The position numbers and the translations under genes are program-made. Source: Mycolicibacterium aubagnense (GTDB lineage: Bacteria; Actinomycetota; Actinomycetes; Mycobacteriales; Mycobacteriaceae). From it: a DNA stretch of 64,000 nucleotides. The stretch covers positions 3,162,001 to 3,226,000 of the forward strand of contig NZ_AP022577.1 of NCBI RefSeq assembly GCF_010730955.1. Reading direction: 5' to 3'. Below the pieces are notes generated by a model. It had not been told where the DNA came from, made no database searches, and worked only from the letters and a program-made list of their open reading frames with translations. Within the stretch, counting starts at the first letter, position 1, and each line of letters opens with the position of its first letter. Below are positions 35,115-44,096 of the stretch, piece by piece.

Positions 35115-36458
35115 CTACAGCGGCGTGACGCGACGGCGCAGCGTCACGCGACCACCGTCTTTCGGCGTGTACGCGACACCGCGCGAGAAGACCTTCTCCC
35201 CCGCGGCGGCGTTGACCTGAATCGCGAAGTGGCGCAGCACCGTCCGTAGCACGACGTCCATCTCGACCTGCGCGAAGACCGCTCCGACACACCGCCGGGT
35301 GCCACCGCCGAACGGCAGGAACGCCAGCGGCGGCCGGCGCCCGATGAATCGCTGCGGGTCGAACCGCTCGGGATCGGCGAATTCCTTTGCGTCCTCGTGC
35401 ATGTGGTCGATGGCGACGATGACCGAGAAGCCGCGCGGGATCACCCATTCGCCGAGCTGGAAACTCGGGGCGTACACATGCCTGCCGGCGAAGTCGATGA
35501 TGGTGCGGATGCGTTGCACCTCCAGCAGGACGGCTTGCCGGTACTCATCCGTCTCGCCGGTCGCGACCTCGTCTTCGAGCCGTCGCAGCACCTCCGGATG
35601 ACGGGAGATCCGCTCGAAGACCCACGCCATCGTGGCCGCGGTGGTTTCGTGGCCCGCCGCCAGCAGGGTCAGCAGTTCGTCGGCAATGTCGCTGCGGGAC
35701 ATGGCCGTACCGTCTTCGTAGGTGCTGCGGAGCAGTAGCGCCAGGACGTCGTCTCGGCTCTCGAGATCGGGGGCGGCGGCGACCGTGTCGATCAGCCGGC
35801 CGACGACCTCGTCGTACTGCCGCCGGTATTCGGCGAGCCGGCCCCACGGCGTGAGGCGGCCGTAGGTGCGCGTCGGCATGGGCAGCACCGCGAGCCGCGA
35901 CCCCAGGGTGACCCACGGCGGGATGATGCGCCGCAGCTCGTCGAGATGGCGGCCGTCGGCCCCGAACACCGCGCGCAGAATGGCGTTGAGGGTGATGTGC
36001 ATCATCGGTTCGAGCGTGGGGAACGACGTGCCCTCCGGCCAGGAGGCCGCCGCGCGCAGCGTCTCTTCTTCGAAGATGCGCTCGTAGTTCTTGATGCTCT
36101 TGCCGTGGAACGGCGGGGTCAGCAGCTTGCGGCGCAGCCGGTGCTCGGCGCCGTCGAGCGCGAACACCGATCCGCTGCCGAGCACGCGGGACAGGTTCGG
36201 CTGGATGTTGCCGACGTCAGCGGGATTCGCGGCGAACAACTGCTTGGCCAGCTGCGGGTCCGTCACCATGACCGCGCGTCCGAAAACCGGTGCGTCACAG
36301 GTGAAGACCGGCCCGAGCCGCGGCACCATGCGGTTGACGAACCTGCGCCGGTTGGTCGCGAAGGCCACGCCCTGCAGGAGTTTGGGAATCCCGGTCGCCG
36401 GCGGCAGATGGATCGCCGGGGCACGCTCGGCGAGTTCAGCGGTGACGGTTTCGGTCAT
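35115..36458 (-). CDS. cyp138: Cytochrome P450, CYP138-like
   Basis: The 447-residue P450 has the I-helix LLAAGHETTAATMAW, ExxR in LEVQRIRT-type helix K, and the heme loop FLPFGGGTRRCVGAVFAQVE. It is strongly similar, from memory, to M. tuberculosis CYP138 (Rv0136), including NIQPNLSRVLGSGSVFALDG. ATG 36458 gives the family N-terminus; the frame runs further into the divergent TetR gene. Substrate unknown. Confidence 0.85.
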   Translation of the reverse strand: MTETVTAELAERAPAIHLPPATGIPKLLQGVAFATNRRRFVNRMVPRLGPVFTCDAPVFGRAVMVTDPQLAKQLFAANPADVGNIQPNLSRVLGSGSVFALDGAEHRLRRKLLTPPFHGKSIKNYERIFEEETLRAAASWPEGTSFPTLEPMMHITLNAILRAVFGADGRHLDELRRIIPPWVTLGSRLAVLPMPTRTYGRLTPWGRLAEYRRQYDEVVGRLIDTVAAAPDLESRDDVLALLLRSTYEDGTAMSRSDIADELLTLLAAGHETTAATMAWVFERISRHPEVLRRLEDEVATGETDEYRQAVLLEVQRIRTIIDFAGRHVYAPSFQLGEWVIPRGFSVIVAIDHMHEDAKEFADPERFDPQRFIGRRPPLAFLPFGGGTRRCVGAVFAQVEMDVVLRTVLRHFAIQVNAAAGEKVFSRGVAYTPKDGGRVTLRRRVTPL

Positions 36459-36482
36459 GGCACGCTCCAAGCCACTTATTAC

Positions 36483-36533
36483 GCGGTACCACGGTGTACC
36501 GCAGGGATGTCGGGTACGGTACCGGCTGGTACC
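36483..36533. promoter_or_regulatory. Operator array between CYP138 and TetR genes
   Basis: GCGGTAC-CACGGT-GTACCGC (36483-36502) is a perfect dyad, followed by GGTACGGTACC and TGGTACCA further along. The repeated GGTAC core in a 100-base divergent spacer is a likely TetR binding region. Confidence 0.55.
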
Positions 36534-36561
36534 ACTGGTAGGCAAGGGTTCTGGGAGAGAG

Positions 36562-37188
36562 ATGGCAGACGGCGAGGTCAACTCGGCGCAATCGGCTGCG
36601 CAGCCGTTCCGCGGGCGGCTGCTCGACGGGCTGGCGACCTCGCTGGCCACCCGGGGTTACCGCGACACCACCGTCGCCGACATCGTCCGTAACGCCAAGA
36701 CCTCCAAGCGCACGTTCTATGACGAGTTCGCCAGCAAGGAAGAGTGTTTCGTCGAGTTGTTGCGCACCAACAACGAGGACCTCATCGCCCGCATCCGCGC
36801 CGCCATCGATCCCGACGCCGGGTGGGAGCAGCAGGTGCGTTATGCGGTCGACGCCTACGTCGCGCACATCGCGTCCCGGCCCGCGATCACGCTGAGCTGG
36901 ATCCGCGAGGCGCCGGCCCTCGGCGACGCGGCACAACCGCTGAATCGTCATGCCATGGAGCAGCTCACCGACATGGTTGTGGACCTCACGAGCGGCGCGG
37001 GATTTCAGCGGGCCGGGCTGTCCCCGATCGGCCGGCCGGTGGCCCTGATCCTGCTCGGCGGTCTTCGCGAACTCACCGCGCTGATCGTCGAGGACGGCCG
37101 CGACGTCGACCAACTCACCGAACCGGCGCTCACCGCCGCGCTCGCGATCCTCGGCGCGCGGTCGTCAGCGCAGCATCAGCCGGGCTGA
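36562..37188 (+). CDS. TetR-family regulator beside CYP138
   Basis: A 208-residue TetR protein: GYRDTTVADIVRNAKTSKRT then FYDEFASKEECFVELL form the DNA-binding domain. It is divergent from cyp138-ephF, matches Rv0135c in context, and probably represses them through the GGTAC dyads. Its last 24 bases overlap the convergent second TetR gene. Confidence 0.85.
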   Translation: MADGEVNSAQSAAQPFRGRLLDGLATSLATRGYRDTTVADIVRNAKTSKRTFYDEFASKEECFVELLRTNNEDLIARIRAAIDPDAGWEQQVRYAVDAYVAHIASRPAITLSWIREAPALGDAAQPLNRHAMEQLTDMVVDLTSGAGFQRAGLSPIGRPVALILLGGLRELTALIVEDGRDVDQLTEPALTAALAILGARSSAQHQPG

Positions 37189-37734
37189 CTTCTCCAGCCG
37201 CTCCGCGATGTCGTCGTACGACGTGAACCCCATGCCCGCGCGGACCAGCGCGCCCGAATAGAGCATTTCCAGCGATTCGATGACGTCCTCGTCCACATCC
37301 GGGCCGAGCGCCGCCGCCAGCCGGGACCGGATGTCGTGGGCGATGCGCTGCCGCAGCACCTCGACATCGGGATCGCGCCCAAGCAGCGCGTTGGTCACCG
37401 CCCCGGCGAACTCCGGTTCGTCGATGACGAGCAGCGCGATGTGCCGCAGCACCTCTGTCACCCGGGTCGCGGGGTCGTCGGAGTCGTGCTCCGCGGGCGG
37501 CGAGGATGCCAACCGGCGCCAGAACACCTCCGCGACCAGGTGTTCCTTGGACGAGAAGTAGGTGTAGGCGGTTGCCGCCCCGACGCCCGCATCGGCCGCG
37601 ACCCGCCGGACCGTCAGACCCGCGAAACCCTCGCGACGCAGCAGGTCGAGGGCGGCACGGCTCAGCCGGTCGACCGTATCGGCCTGTTTGGCCGTCAAAC
37701 GGCGCCGGGTGGGCTCAAGCGCCTGTTCGGACAC
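37165..37734 (-). CDS. TetR-family regulator
   Basis: The 189-residue regulator has the DNA-binding segment GFAGLTVRRVAADAGVGAAT, then AYTYFSSKEHLVAEVF. The 3' end overlaps the convergent TetR gene by 24 bases. It is divergent from pncA with a 55-base spacer. Targets unknown. Confidence 0.85.
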   Translation of the reverse strand: MSEQALEPTRRRLTAKQADTVDRLSRAALDLLRREGFAGLTVRRVAADAGVGAATAYTYFSSKEHLVAEVFWRRLASSPPAEHDSDDPATRVTEVLRHIALLVIDEPEFAGAVTNALLGRDPDVEVLRQRIAHDIRSRLAAALGPDVDEDVIESLEMLYSGALVRAGMGFTSYDDIAERLEKSARLMLR

Positions 37735-37789
37735 GTGTCCGGACGCTACGGCAACAGGCGAGGCGCAGCAACCGGTCTACCGTGGACGC

Positions 37790-38338
37790 ATGCGGGCGCT
37801 GATCGTCGTCGACGTGCAGAACGACTTCTGCGCGGGCGGTTCCCTCGCGGTGTCCGGCGGCGACGCCGTGGCGCGCGCGATCACCGGTCTGCTGGCCCGG
37901 CGCGAGTATCAGCACGTCGTGGCCACGGCCGACCATCACGTCGACCCCGGTGACCACTTCTCCGGCGAACCCGACTTCCTGACCTCGTGGCCGCCGCACT
38001 GAGTTGCCGGTACCCCGGGCGAGCAGTTCCACCCCGAACTGGACACCTCGACCATCGAAGCGGTGTTCCGCAAAGGCCGGCACTCGGCGGCGTACAGCGG
38101 GTTCGAGGGAGCCGACGAGTCCGGGACCGGGCTCGCGGACTGGCTGCGCGCCCGTGGCATCGATGAGGTCGACGTGGTCGGCATCGCGACCGACTACTGC
38201 GTCAAAGCGACGGCAGCCGACGCCGTGGAGGCCGGGTTCCGCACCCGGGTCCTGCTCGACTACACCGCCGGGGTGTCTGCCGAAGGCGCTGCGAATGCCG
38301 TTGCCGCACTGAAGGATTTTGGAGTGACGGTGGCCTGA
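37790..38338 (+). pseudogene. pncA: Nicotinamidase/pyrazinamidase with an in-frame TGA at a conserved Cys codon
   Basis: The frame starts MRALIVVDVQNDFCAGGSLA and, after one stop, continues uninterrupted to VAALKDFGVTVA. PncA hydrolyses nicotinamide to nicotinate and activates pyrazinamide. Catalytic Asp (VDVQNDF), Lys (RKGRHSAAYSGFEG) and Cys (GIATDYCVKAT) are kept. Codon 71 is TGA (38000-38002) within PPH-stop-VAGTPG; in M. tuberculosis PncA this position is Cys72 (PPHCVSGTPG). A single TGC/TGT-to-TGA change explains it. Truncation removes the catalytic Cys. Sequencing error, recent loss and stop-codon readthrough are the options. Confidence 0.85.
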
Positions 38339-38364
38339 AGCAGTTCCCGTCGCTCCGCTCGCCC

Positions 38365-39165
38365 CTAGACCGTCGGATCCACCGGCCGGCCCGACCACCG
38401 CGGCGGCCGCCCGGCCTGCAACGCCCGCACACCTTCCCTGGCATCGTCGTGCGCCATCACTGCGCGGTGAATCTCGGTCTCCCGCTCCCCCACTTCGTCG
38501 CGTGACAGTTCGAACGAATCCCAGAGCAGCCGCTTGCTGGCGGCCACCGACATCGGCGCCGTGTTGTCCGCGATGTCGTGGGCGACAGCCAGCGCGGCCG
38601 GCAGCACCTCGTCGGCGGGCAGCACCCGGCTCGTGATACCCAGCTCGGCGGCCCGATTTCCGTCGAAAGTTGTTCCGGTCAAGAGGATTTCGGCGGCTCG
38701 CGCGATGCCGACCAGCCGCGGCAGCGCCCAATGCGAGTACGCGTCCCCCACCACGCCGCGGCGCACCTGCACGACGCCATAGCGCGCGTCGGCGGCGAAG
38801 ATTCGAATGTCGCACTGCAGCGCCAGGGTCAGCCCCAATCCGATCGCGTGCCCGTTGACCGCCGCGATCACCGGCTTGCTCAACGACCACGCAGGCACCG
38901 GGATGCCGGCCGCGCTGAACTCCGGGCCCGGCGCCGCGAACGTCTGGTCGCCCGCCGCCAGGTCGGCGCCGGCGCAGAACGCCGGTGGCGCCCCGGTCAG
39001 CACGATGGCCCGGACATCGTCGGCCGCGTTGCCGCGGGTGTAGGCGTCGGCGAGTTCCTCCCGCATCCCGTCCCCAAAAGCGTTGCGCCGCTCCGGCCGG
39101 TTCAGCGTCAACGTCACCACACCGCCGTCGAATGCGGTCAGCAGGGTGCGGTACGCGGGGAACAC
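38365..39165 (-). CDS. Enoyl-CoA hydratase/isomerase family protein
   Basis: The 266-residue crotonase-fold protein has LTLNRPERRNAFGDGM, the oxyanion loop PPAFCAGADLAAGD and VNGHAIGLGLTLALQCDIRI. The residues usual for hydratase Glu/Glu catalysis are partly replaced (VVGDAYSHWALPRLVG), so an isomerase or other crotonase activity is possible. GTG 39165 is preferred to the longer frame. Divergent from the MarR gene. Confidence 0.75.
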   Translation of the reverse strand: MFPAYRTLLTAFDGGVVTLTLNRPERRNAFGDGMREELADAYTRGNAADDVRAIVLTGAPPAFCAGADLAAGDQTFAAPGPEFSAAGIPVPAWSLSKPVIAAVNGHAIGLGLTLALQCDIRIFAADARYGVVQVRRGVVGDAYSHWALPRLVGIARAAEILLTGTTFDGNRAAELGITSRVLPADEVLPAALAVAHDIADNTAPMSVAASKRLLWDSFELSRDEVGERETEIHRAVMAHDDAREGVRALQAGRPPRWSGRPVDPTV

Positions 39166-39193
39166 TGCCCGAGTAAACCACGGGCTGCAATAC

Positions 39194-39206
39194 CTCTGTA
39201 ACAGAG
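39194..39206. promoter_or_regulatory. Probable MarR operator
   Basis: CTCTGTAACAGAG is a perfect 6-1-6 palindrome in the 54-base spacer between the enoyl-CoA hydratase and marR-drrAB genes, centred 20 bases before the GTG of the regulator. Confidence 0.55.
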
Positions 39207-39219
39207 CTATTATCAGAAC

Positions 39220-39678
39220 GTGCCCGCCCACTCAGGCCTCACCGCCGACCTCACCACCGACCTTTTCCACACCGTCGGTCGCTTCCGCCGACAGTTGCGC
39301 CGGACCGCCGGAGGCAGTTTCGCCGGCGTCACCCAATCTCAGGCCGAACTGCTCAGACTGGTCGGCCGCCAGCCCGGCATCTCGGTACGGGAAGCCGCGC
39401 AGGAACTCGGCCTGGCCGCCAATACCGCGTCGACCCTGGTCTCCAAGCTGGCCGCAGACGAGCTACTGGTCCGCAGTGCCGACCCCGACGACCGCCGCAT
39501 CGGCCGGCTCCGGCTGACCGAACCCGCCCAGCAGCTCGCCGATCAGACCCGGGCTTCCCGGCGGGCCGCCCTCGACGTCGTACTGAAACAACTCAGTGGC
39601 GAGCAAATCGATGATCTGACAAAGGGTTTGAACGTGCTGGCGGAAATGACCCGGATGCTCCAGGAGGGCCGGCCATGA
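39220..39678 (+). CDS. MarR-family regulator
   Basis: A 152-residue MarR protein: ISVREAAQELGLAANTASTL and DPDDRRIGRLRLTE give the winged helix. It starts with GTG and its stop overlaps the ABC ATPase start (ATGA), so it is the first gene of an efflux operon it probably autoregulates. Confidence 0.85.
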   Translation: MPAHSGLTADLTTDLFHTVGRFRRQLRRTAGGSFAGVTQSQAELLRLVGRQPGISVREAAQELGLAANTASTLVSKLAADELLVRSADPDDRRIGRLRLTEPAQQLADQTRASRRAALDVVLKQLSGEQIDDLTKGLNVLAEMTRMLQEGRP

Positions 39679-40484
39679 GTACTCCCGCCATCGCATGCGA
39701 CCACGTCACCCACCGCTACGGCGATTTCACCGCGGTAGACGACGTCAGCCTCACCGTCGACGTGGGTGAAACCATGGGACTACTCGGACCCAACGGCGCC
39801 GGGAAGACCACCCTGGTACGGCTGCTCACCACCCTGACCCCGGTGCAGCACGGGCAGGTACGCATCTTCGGACTCGACGCGGGGCGCCGCACCATGGATA
39901 TCCGGCAGAACCTCGGTTATGTGCCGCAACAACTTTCGATCGAGTCGGCCCTCACCGGACGCCAGAACGTGGACCTGTTCGCCCGGCTGTACGACGTGCC
40001 GCGACGCGAACGCCGAGCGCGGGTCGACGACGCGCTCGACGCCATGCAACTGCTCGACGTCGCCGACCGCCCCGCCAAGGCGTATTCCGGCGGCATGGTC
40101 CGGCGCCTCGAACTGGCGCAGGCGCTGGTGAACCGGCCGTCGCTGTTGATCCTCGACGAACCCACCGTCGGCCTGGATCCCATTGCCCGCGACAGTGTCT
40201 GGACTCAAGTCGCGACCATGCAGCGGGAGTTCGGCATGACAGTCCTGCTCACCACCCACTACATGGAGGAAGCCGACGCGCTGTGCGACCGGGTTGCCCT
40301 CATGCACCACGGCATCCTGCAGGCCGTCGGCTCCCCCACGGATCTGAAAGCGACACTCGGACCGTCCGCCACCCTCGAGGACGTCTTCCGGCACTACGCC
40401 GGCTCCGACCTGTCCGGGGATGACGAACGACAATCCCTGCAGGACATCCGTGCCGGAAGGAGGACGGCCCGCCGTGTCGGTTGA
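39675..40484 (+). CDS. ABC exporter ATP-binding protein, DrrA-like
   Basis: A 269-residue ATPase: Walker A GPNGAGKTTLVRLL, Q-loop YVPQQLS, signature YSGGMVRRLELAQAL, Walker B LLILDEPTVGLD and the switch His in LLTTHYMEEAD. It resembles daunorubicin-type drug exporters. It overlaps the permease gene by 11 bases. Confidence 0.9.
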   Translation: MSTPAIACDHVTHRYGDFTAVDDVSLTVDVGETMGLLGPNGAGKTTLVRLLTTLTPVQHGQVRIFGLDAGRRTMDIRQNLGYVPQQLSIESALTGRQNVDLFARLYDVPRRERRARVDDALDAMQLLDVADRPAKAYSGGMVRRLELAQALVNRPSLLILDEPTVGLDPIARDSVWTQVATMQREFGMTVLLTTHYMEEADALCDRVALMHHGILQAVGSPTDLKATLGPSATLEDVFRHYAGSDLSGDDERQSLQDIRAGRRTARRVG

Positions 40485-41283
40485 CGTCGAACTGGTCACC
40501 GCGCCCCGAGGTGTCCAGCGCATCGGTGGCCTCGCCCGCCGGATGGGCGCGTTCGCGCTCGTCGAACTGCAGAAGCTGCGCTACGACCGCACCGAGCTGG
40601 TCACCCGGATGATTCAGCCCGCTCTGTGGCTGCTGATCTTCGGCCAGACCTTCTCCCGGTTGCACGTCATCAGCACCGGCAACGTCCCGTATCTGTCATT
40701 CCTGGCGCCCGGCATCATCGCCCAGTCGGCGCTGTTCATCTCGATCTTCTACGGCATCCAGATCGTCTGGGACCGCGACGCCGGCATCCTGGCCAAACTG
40801 ATGGTCACCCCGTCACCTGCATCGGCGCTGATCACCGGCAAGGCCTTCGCGGCGGGGGTCCGATCGATAGCCCAGGTGATCGGGGTGTTGGCGATCGCGC
40901 TGCTGATGGGCATCCATCTCAGTTTCAACCCGCTGCACATCCTGGCGGCCATGGCGGTGGTGATGCTCGGCTCGGCATTCTTCTCTTGCCTGTCAATGAC
41001 TTTGGCGGGGCTGGTCCGCAACCGCGACCGCTTGATGGGCATCGGCCAGGCCATCACCATGCCGCTGTTCTTCGCCTCCAACGCGTTGTATCCGGTGGAC
41101 ATCATGCCCGGCTGGCTGCACGCGCTCTCCACCGTGAATCCGCTGTCCTACGAGGTGAACGCACTGCGCTCACTCCTGCTGGGCACCCCGGGCCACACCC
41201 TGCTGGACATCGCGGTGCTGGCCGTGGCAGCAGTGCTCGGCATCGCTACGGCATCGGCCCTGCTGCGCCGGCTGGTGCGCTGA
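40474..41283 (+). CDS. ABC-2 type exporter permease, DrrB-like
   Basis: The 269-residue membrane protein has about six hydrophobic segments, with the ABC-2 features RTELVTRMIQPALWLLIFGQ and ALYPVDIMPGWLHALSTVNP. GTG 40474 is preceded by GGAAGGAGG. It partners the ATPase to export a hydrophobic compound. Confidence 0.85.
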   Translation: MSVDVELVTAPRGVQRIGGLARRMGAFALVELQKLRYDRTELVTRMIQPALWLLIFGQTFSRLHVISTGNVPYLSFLAPGIIAQSALFISIFYGIQIVWDRDAGILAKLMVTPSPASALITGKAFAAGVRSIAQVIGVLAIALLMGIHLSFNPLHILAAMAVVMLGSAFFSCLSMTLAGLVRNRDRLMGIGQAITMPLFFASNALYPVDIMPGWLHALSTVNPLSYEVNALRSLLLGTPGHTLLDIAVLAVAAVLGIATASALLRRLVR

Positions 41284-41350
41284 GCGACGCTGTCCGAGCA
41301 CCTAATCGGTTCTCATCTCACGCCTAGGCCGCGCGGGTTGACTCGGTGTC

Positions 41351-41644
41351 ATGAAGCACAGCATCGTCGCGGTCGTCCTGGACGCCGGCACCGACGCCGG
41401 ACTGGCCACCGCCCACAACCTGTTGGCCGACGGACACCGGGTGGTGGTGACCGCCCGGCAGCCAGCCTCGCTGGTACGCATCACCCACGGCTATCCGGCC
41501 GATCGCGTCTACGCACTGGCAGCCGACACTCGCGACCGACGGCAGCTCGATCGGGTGCTGGCGCTGACTCGCGCCCGATTCGGCCGCGTCGACATGATCG
41601 TCGACCCCAAGCTGTATCGCTCGGTCATGCCCGCCGCGGCCTGA
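41351..41644 (+). CDS. Short N-terminal SDR fragment
   Basis: The 97-residue product looks like the first third of a short-chain dehydrogenase: a beta strand and loop (VVLDAGTDAGLATAHNLLAD), the second strand with HRVVVTARQ, and LTRARFGRVDMIVDP. The TGxxxGxG motif is degenerate and everything after the NNAG strand, including the catalytic residues, is missing. It is either a relic or a small free-standing Rossmann half. Confidence 0.5.
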   Translation: MKHSIVAVVLDAGTDAGLATAHNLLADGHRVVVTARQPASLVRITHGYPADRVYALAADTRDRRQLDRVLALTRARFGRVDMIVDPKLYRSVMPAAA

Positions 41645-41699
41645 GTTGCTGTTAGGTTCGAGCCAATCGGCAGCTCACGGCCACAGATTGGAACGAACG

Positions 41700-42773
41700 T
41701 TGCGCTACCCACTCAAGATCGCTGCGACCATCTTCACCGTCGCGGCAGTTTCCGCCGCCGCCACCGAAACCCTGGCCAATAGCCCGGCCACCATCCCCTT
41801 CATCCCGACGGGCATCAGCCAGTCGGCCAGCAGTGTCGGCTTCGCCGACTCCGATGTGTTCGGCATGAACCCTGCAGACATCAACCACACTTTCGATCTG
41901 ATGGCGGAAACGGGTGTCCACTCCGTTCGGATCATCATCCCGTGGGCCGGCGTCGAGCCGTCCCAGGGCAACTTCGACTGGGGTCAGGTCGACACCGTTG
42001 TCGGCGCGGCCAACGCCCACCGCATGTCGGTGGTCGGCGCGCTGGTGGCGACGCCCGCCTGGGCCGTCGCCCCCGGCGCGCAACCGATCAGCGGCCCGCC
42101 CGCATCGGCAGAGGCGTACGGAGACTTCGCCGGCGCCGTCGCGTCCCACTTCCGGGGCCGCGTCGATGCCTATGAGATCTGGAACGAGCCGAATGCCGTG
42201 ATGTCCTGGACCTCGGGCCCGCAGGGACCCCAGCCGGACGTCTATGCCGGATTGCTCAAGGCCTCGTACCCGAAGATCAAGGCCGCCGACAGGGGCGCCG
42301 TGGTGATCGGCGGCGTGGTGGGCGCCGTCGTCTCATTCTTCGCGTTGACCATGGATCCGGTGACGTTCGTACAGAAGATGTACGCGGCGGGTGCGGCCGG
42401 TTCGTTCGACGCGCTGTCGTTCCACCCGTACCACTACAACCTCAAGTTCTCGGCCGGCGCCGGAGTGCCCAACTCGCCGCTGAGCCAGACCGACGGCATC
42501 CACCAGGCCATGGCCGCCAACGGCGACGGCGGCAAGAAGATCTGGGCCACCGAGTACGGCGAGCCCAACTCGGCCGTCGACGAGGCCACCCAGGCCGACT
42601 ACATCCGCGACTTCCTGGCCAAGTGGCGCACCCTGCCGTACGCCGGCCCGTCGTACATCTACACCACGCGCGACCGCGCCACCGGCAGCGCAAACCCCGA
42701 GGAATCCATCGGCGTCTACCGCACCGACTGGACGCCGAAGCCGGCTCAGGCGGTCGTGAAGTCCATGGCCTGA
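41700..42773 (+). CDS. Secreted clan GH-A glycoside hydrolase
   Basis: This 357-residue protein begins with a signal-peptide-like segment (YPLKIAATIFTVAAVSAAAT) if translated from TTG 41700. The (beta/alpha)8 hydrolase part carries the acid/base motif YEIWNEPNAVMSW and a nucleophile motif WATEYGEPNSAV, as in cellulase- or xylosidase-like families. It may act on cell-wall or environmental polysaccharide. The exact GH family is not assigned. Confidence 0.75.
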   Translation: MRYPLKIAATIFTVAAVSAAATETLANSPATIPFIPTGISQSASSVGFADSDVFGMNPADINHTFDLMAETGVHSVRIIIPWAGVEPSQGNFDWGQVDTVVGAANAHRMSVVGALVATPAWAVAPGAQPISGPPASAEAYGDFAGAVASHFRGRVDAYEIWNEPNAVMSWTSGPQGPQPDVYAGLLKASYPKIKAADRGAVVIGGVVGAVVSFFALTMDPVTFVQKMYAAGAAGSFDALSFHPYHYNLKFSAGAGVPNSPLSQTDGIHQAMAANGDGGKKIWATEYGEPNSAVDEATQADYIRDFLAKWRTLPYAGPSYIYTTRDRATGSANPEESIGVYRTDWTPKPAQAVVKSMA

Positions 42774-42781
42774 CAGTGATT

Positions 42782-42822
42782 TCGGCGTGATTCGTGACGG
42801 TCGCCGATACGAATCACGCCGA
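42782..42822. terminator. Bidirectional hairpin between GH and mak genes
   Basis: Perfect 14-base arms 42782-42795 and 42809-42822 (TCGGCGTGATTCGT and complement), loop 13 bases, between convergent genes and only 2-8 bases from their stops. It is analogous in position to the long palindromes but unrelated in sequence. Confidence 0.65.
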
Positions 42823-42824
42823 CA

Positions 42825-44096
42825 TCAGCCGCTGACGATGTTCGCGATGGCTCCCAGCGGCAGGTCGAGCCAGTGCGGCCGGTGCCGGGCTTCGTACCCC
42901 GCTTCGTACACCGCCTTGTCGAGTTCGTAGGCGGCGAGTAGCTCAGCGTCGGGGTCCATGCCGCCGCCCTCGGCGTAGCCCGCACAGAACGCCGTCCGGT
43001 TGCGGTCGGCCCACTCGCGGGCGCGCGCGGCGAGTTGCTTGCGCCGCTGATCGTTGCCGCCACCCTCGGTCAGCCGCTGGAACGCCGCGTACTGATAGGA
43101 CCGCAGGATGCCCGCGACGTCGCGCAGCGGCGAGTCCGGCGCCCGGCGCTGATCCAGGGCCTGCCCGGGTTCGCCTTCGAAGTCGATGAGCAGCCAGGTC
43201 TCGGGGGTTCTCAGCACCTGCCCCAGATGCAGGTCTCCGTGAATCCGTTGCACCGTGATCGGCTGGCCCTCGAGCGCGCGGTAGCGGCCCTCGATGGCTG
43301 CGGCGAACTCGCGGACCTGTGGCACCGACGCGGCCACCGCCTCCAGCCGCTCGAGCATCGTCCCTACCGGAAACGGCGCCGTGGCCGTGCCGAGCTCAGC
43401 AGCCAGCGTGGCGTGTACCGCCGCGACGGCGTGCCCCAGCCGCTCCGACTCCCCGGCGAAGTCGCCGCCGACCTCGTCGGCGTACAGGTCACCTTCGGCA
43501 TACAGGTCCCGGGTACTGGCGACGGCCATGTCCCAGCCCTCGGCGGCGTTGTCGGCGAATCGGGCCAGCATGCCCAACGCTGTTTCCGGACCGCCCGCCA
43601 ACGACATCGTCCCCAGCAGCGGAGCCACATGCGGGCTGCCGGCCCGGCTCAGCACCCGGGTGAGCTCGATGTCGGGATTGACCCCGGGCGTCACCCGGCG
43701 GAACAGCTTGAGGATCGCGGAGTCGCCGAACACGACGCTGGTGTTGCTCTGCTCGGCTCCGACCACGCGCGACGGCTCCCCCACCGGCAGCTGTACACCG
43801 GGCTCCGCGGCGAACGAGACCGGACCGATCGTCGCCGACTCGGCGATCAAGCCCAACAGCAGGTTCGCGACCTCGGGGTCACCCATGGCATCGAACGCGG
43901 TATCGCCGTCCATCAGCCGGCGCAGCAGCACCTGGTACCGCTCGCCAGGGCCGTCGGCATAGCTGACGTCGAGCAGTACCAGGTCGACGTCGTCGCGCAG
44001 GGGCACCGTCAGCGCGGGTTCGACGCCGGTCAGTTCGCGGTTGCGGCCGGCGTACCAGCGTTGCTGGGTCAGATATTCGATCAACTCTGAATCCAT
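42825..44096 (-). CDS. mak: Maltokinase
   Basis: The 423-residue kinase phosphorylates maltose to maltose 1-phosphate for the GlgE route to alpha-glucan. Kinase-fold motifs are [20 protein letters not shown] and [23 protein letters not shown] 44096 shares a base with the treS stop (a GTG at 44099 precedes it), so translation is coupled. Treads the same order as Rv0126-Rv0127. It appears about 30 residues shorter than the M. tuberculosis enzyme, mainly at the ends. Confidence 0.9.
   Translation of the reverse strand: MDSELIEYLTQQRWYAGRNRELTGVEPALTVPLRDDVDLVLLDVSYADGPGERYQVLLRRLMDGDTAFDAMGDPEVANLLLGLIAESATIGPVSFAAEPGVQLPVGEPSRVVGAEQSNTSVVFGDSAILKLFRRVTPGVNPDIELTRVLSRAGSPHVAPLLGTMSLAGGPETALGMLARFADNAAEGWDMAVASTRDLYAEGDLYADEVGGDFAGESERLGHAVAAVHATLAAELGTATAPFPVGTMLERLEAVAASVPQVREFAAAIEGRYRALEGQPITVQRIHGDLHLGQVLRTPETWLLIDFEGEPGQALDQRRAPDSPLRDVAGILRSYQYAAFQRLTEGGGNDQRRKQLAARAREWADRNRTAFCAGYAEGGGMDPDAELLAAYELDKAVYEAGYEARHRPHWLDLPLGAIANIVSG

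Noticed and set aside
37790..38338. Selenocysteine insertion at the pncA TGA
   Set aside because: A 6-base stem CAGTTC/GAACTG lies 22 bases after the TGA, but its loop lacks recognisable SECIS features and PncA families use Cys there. Kept only as an option to check.
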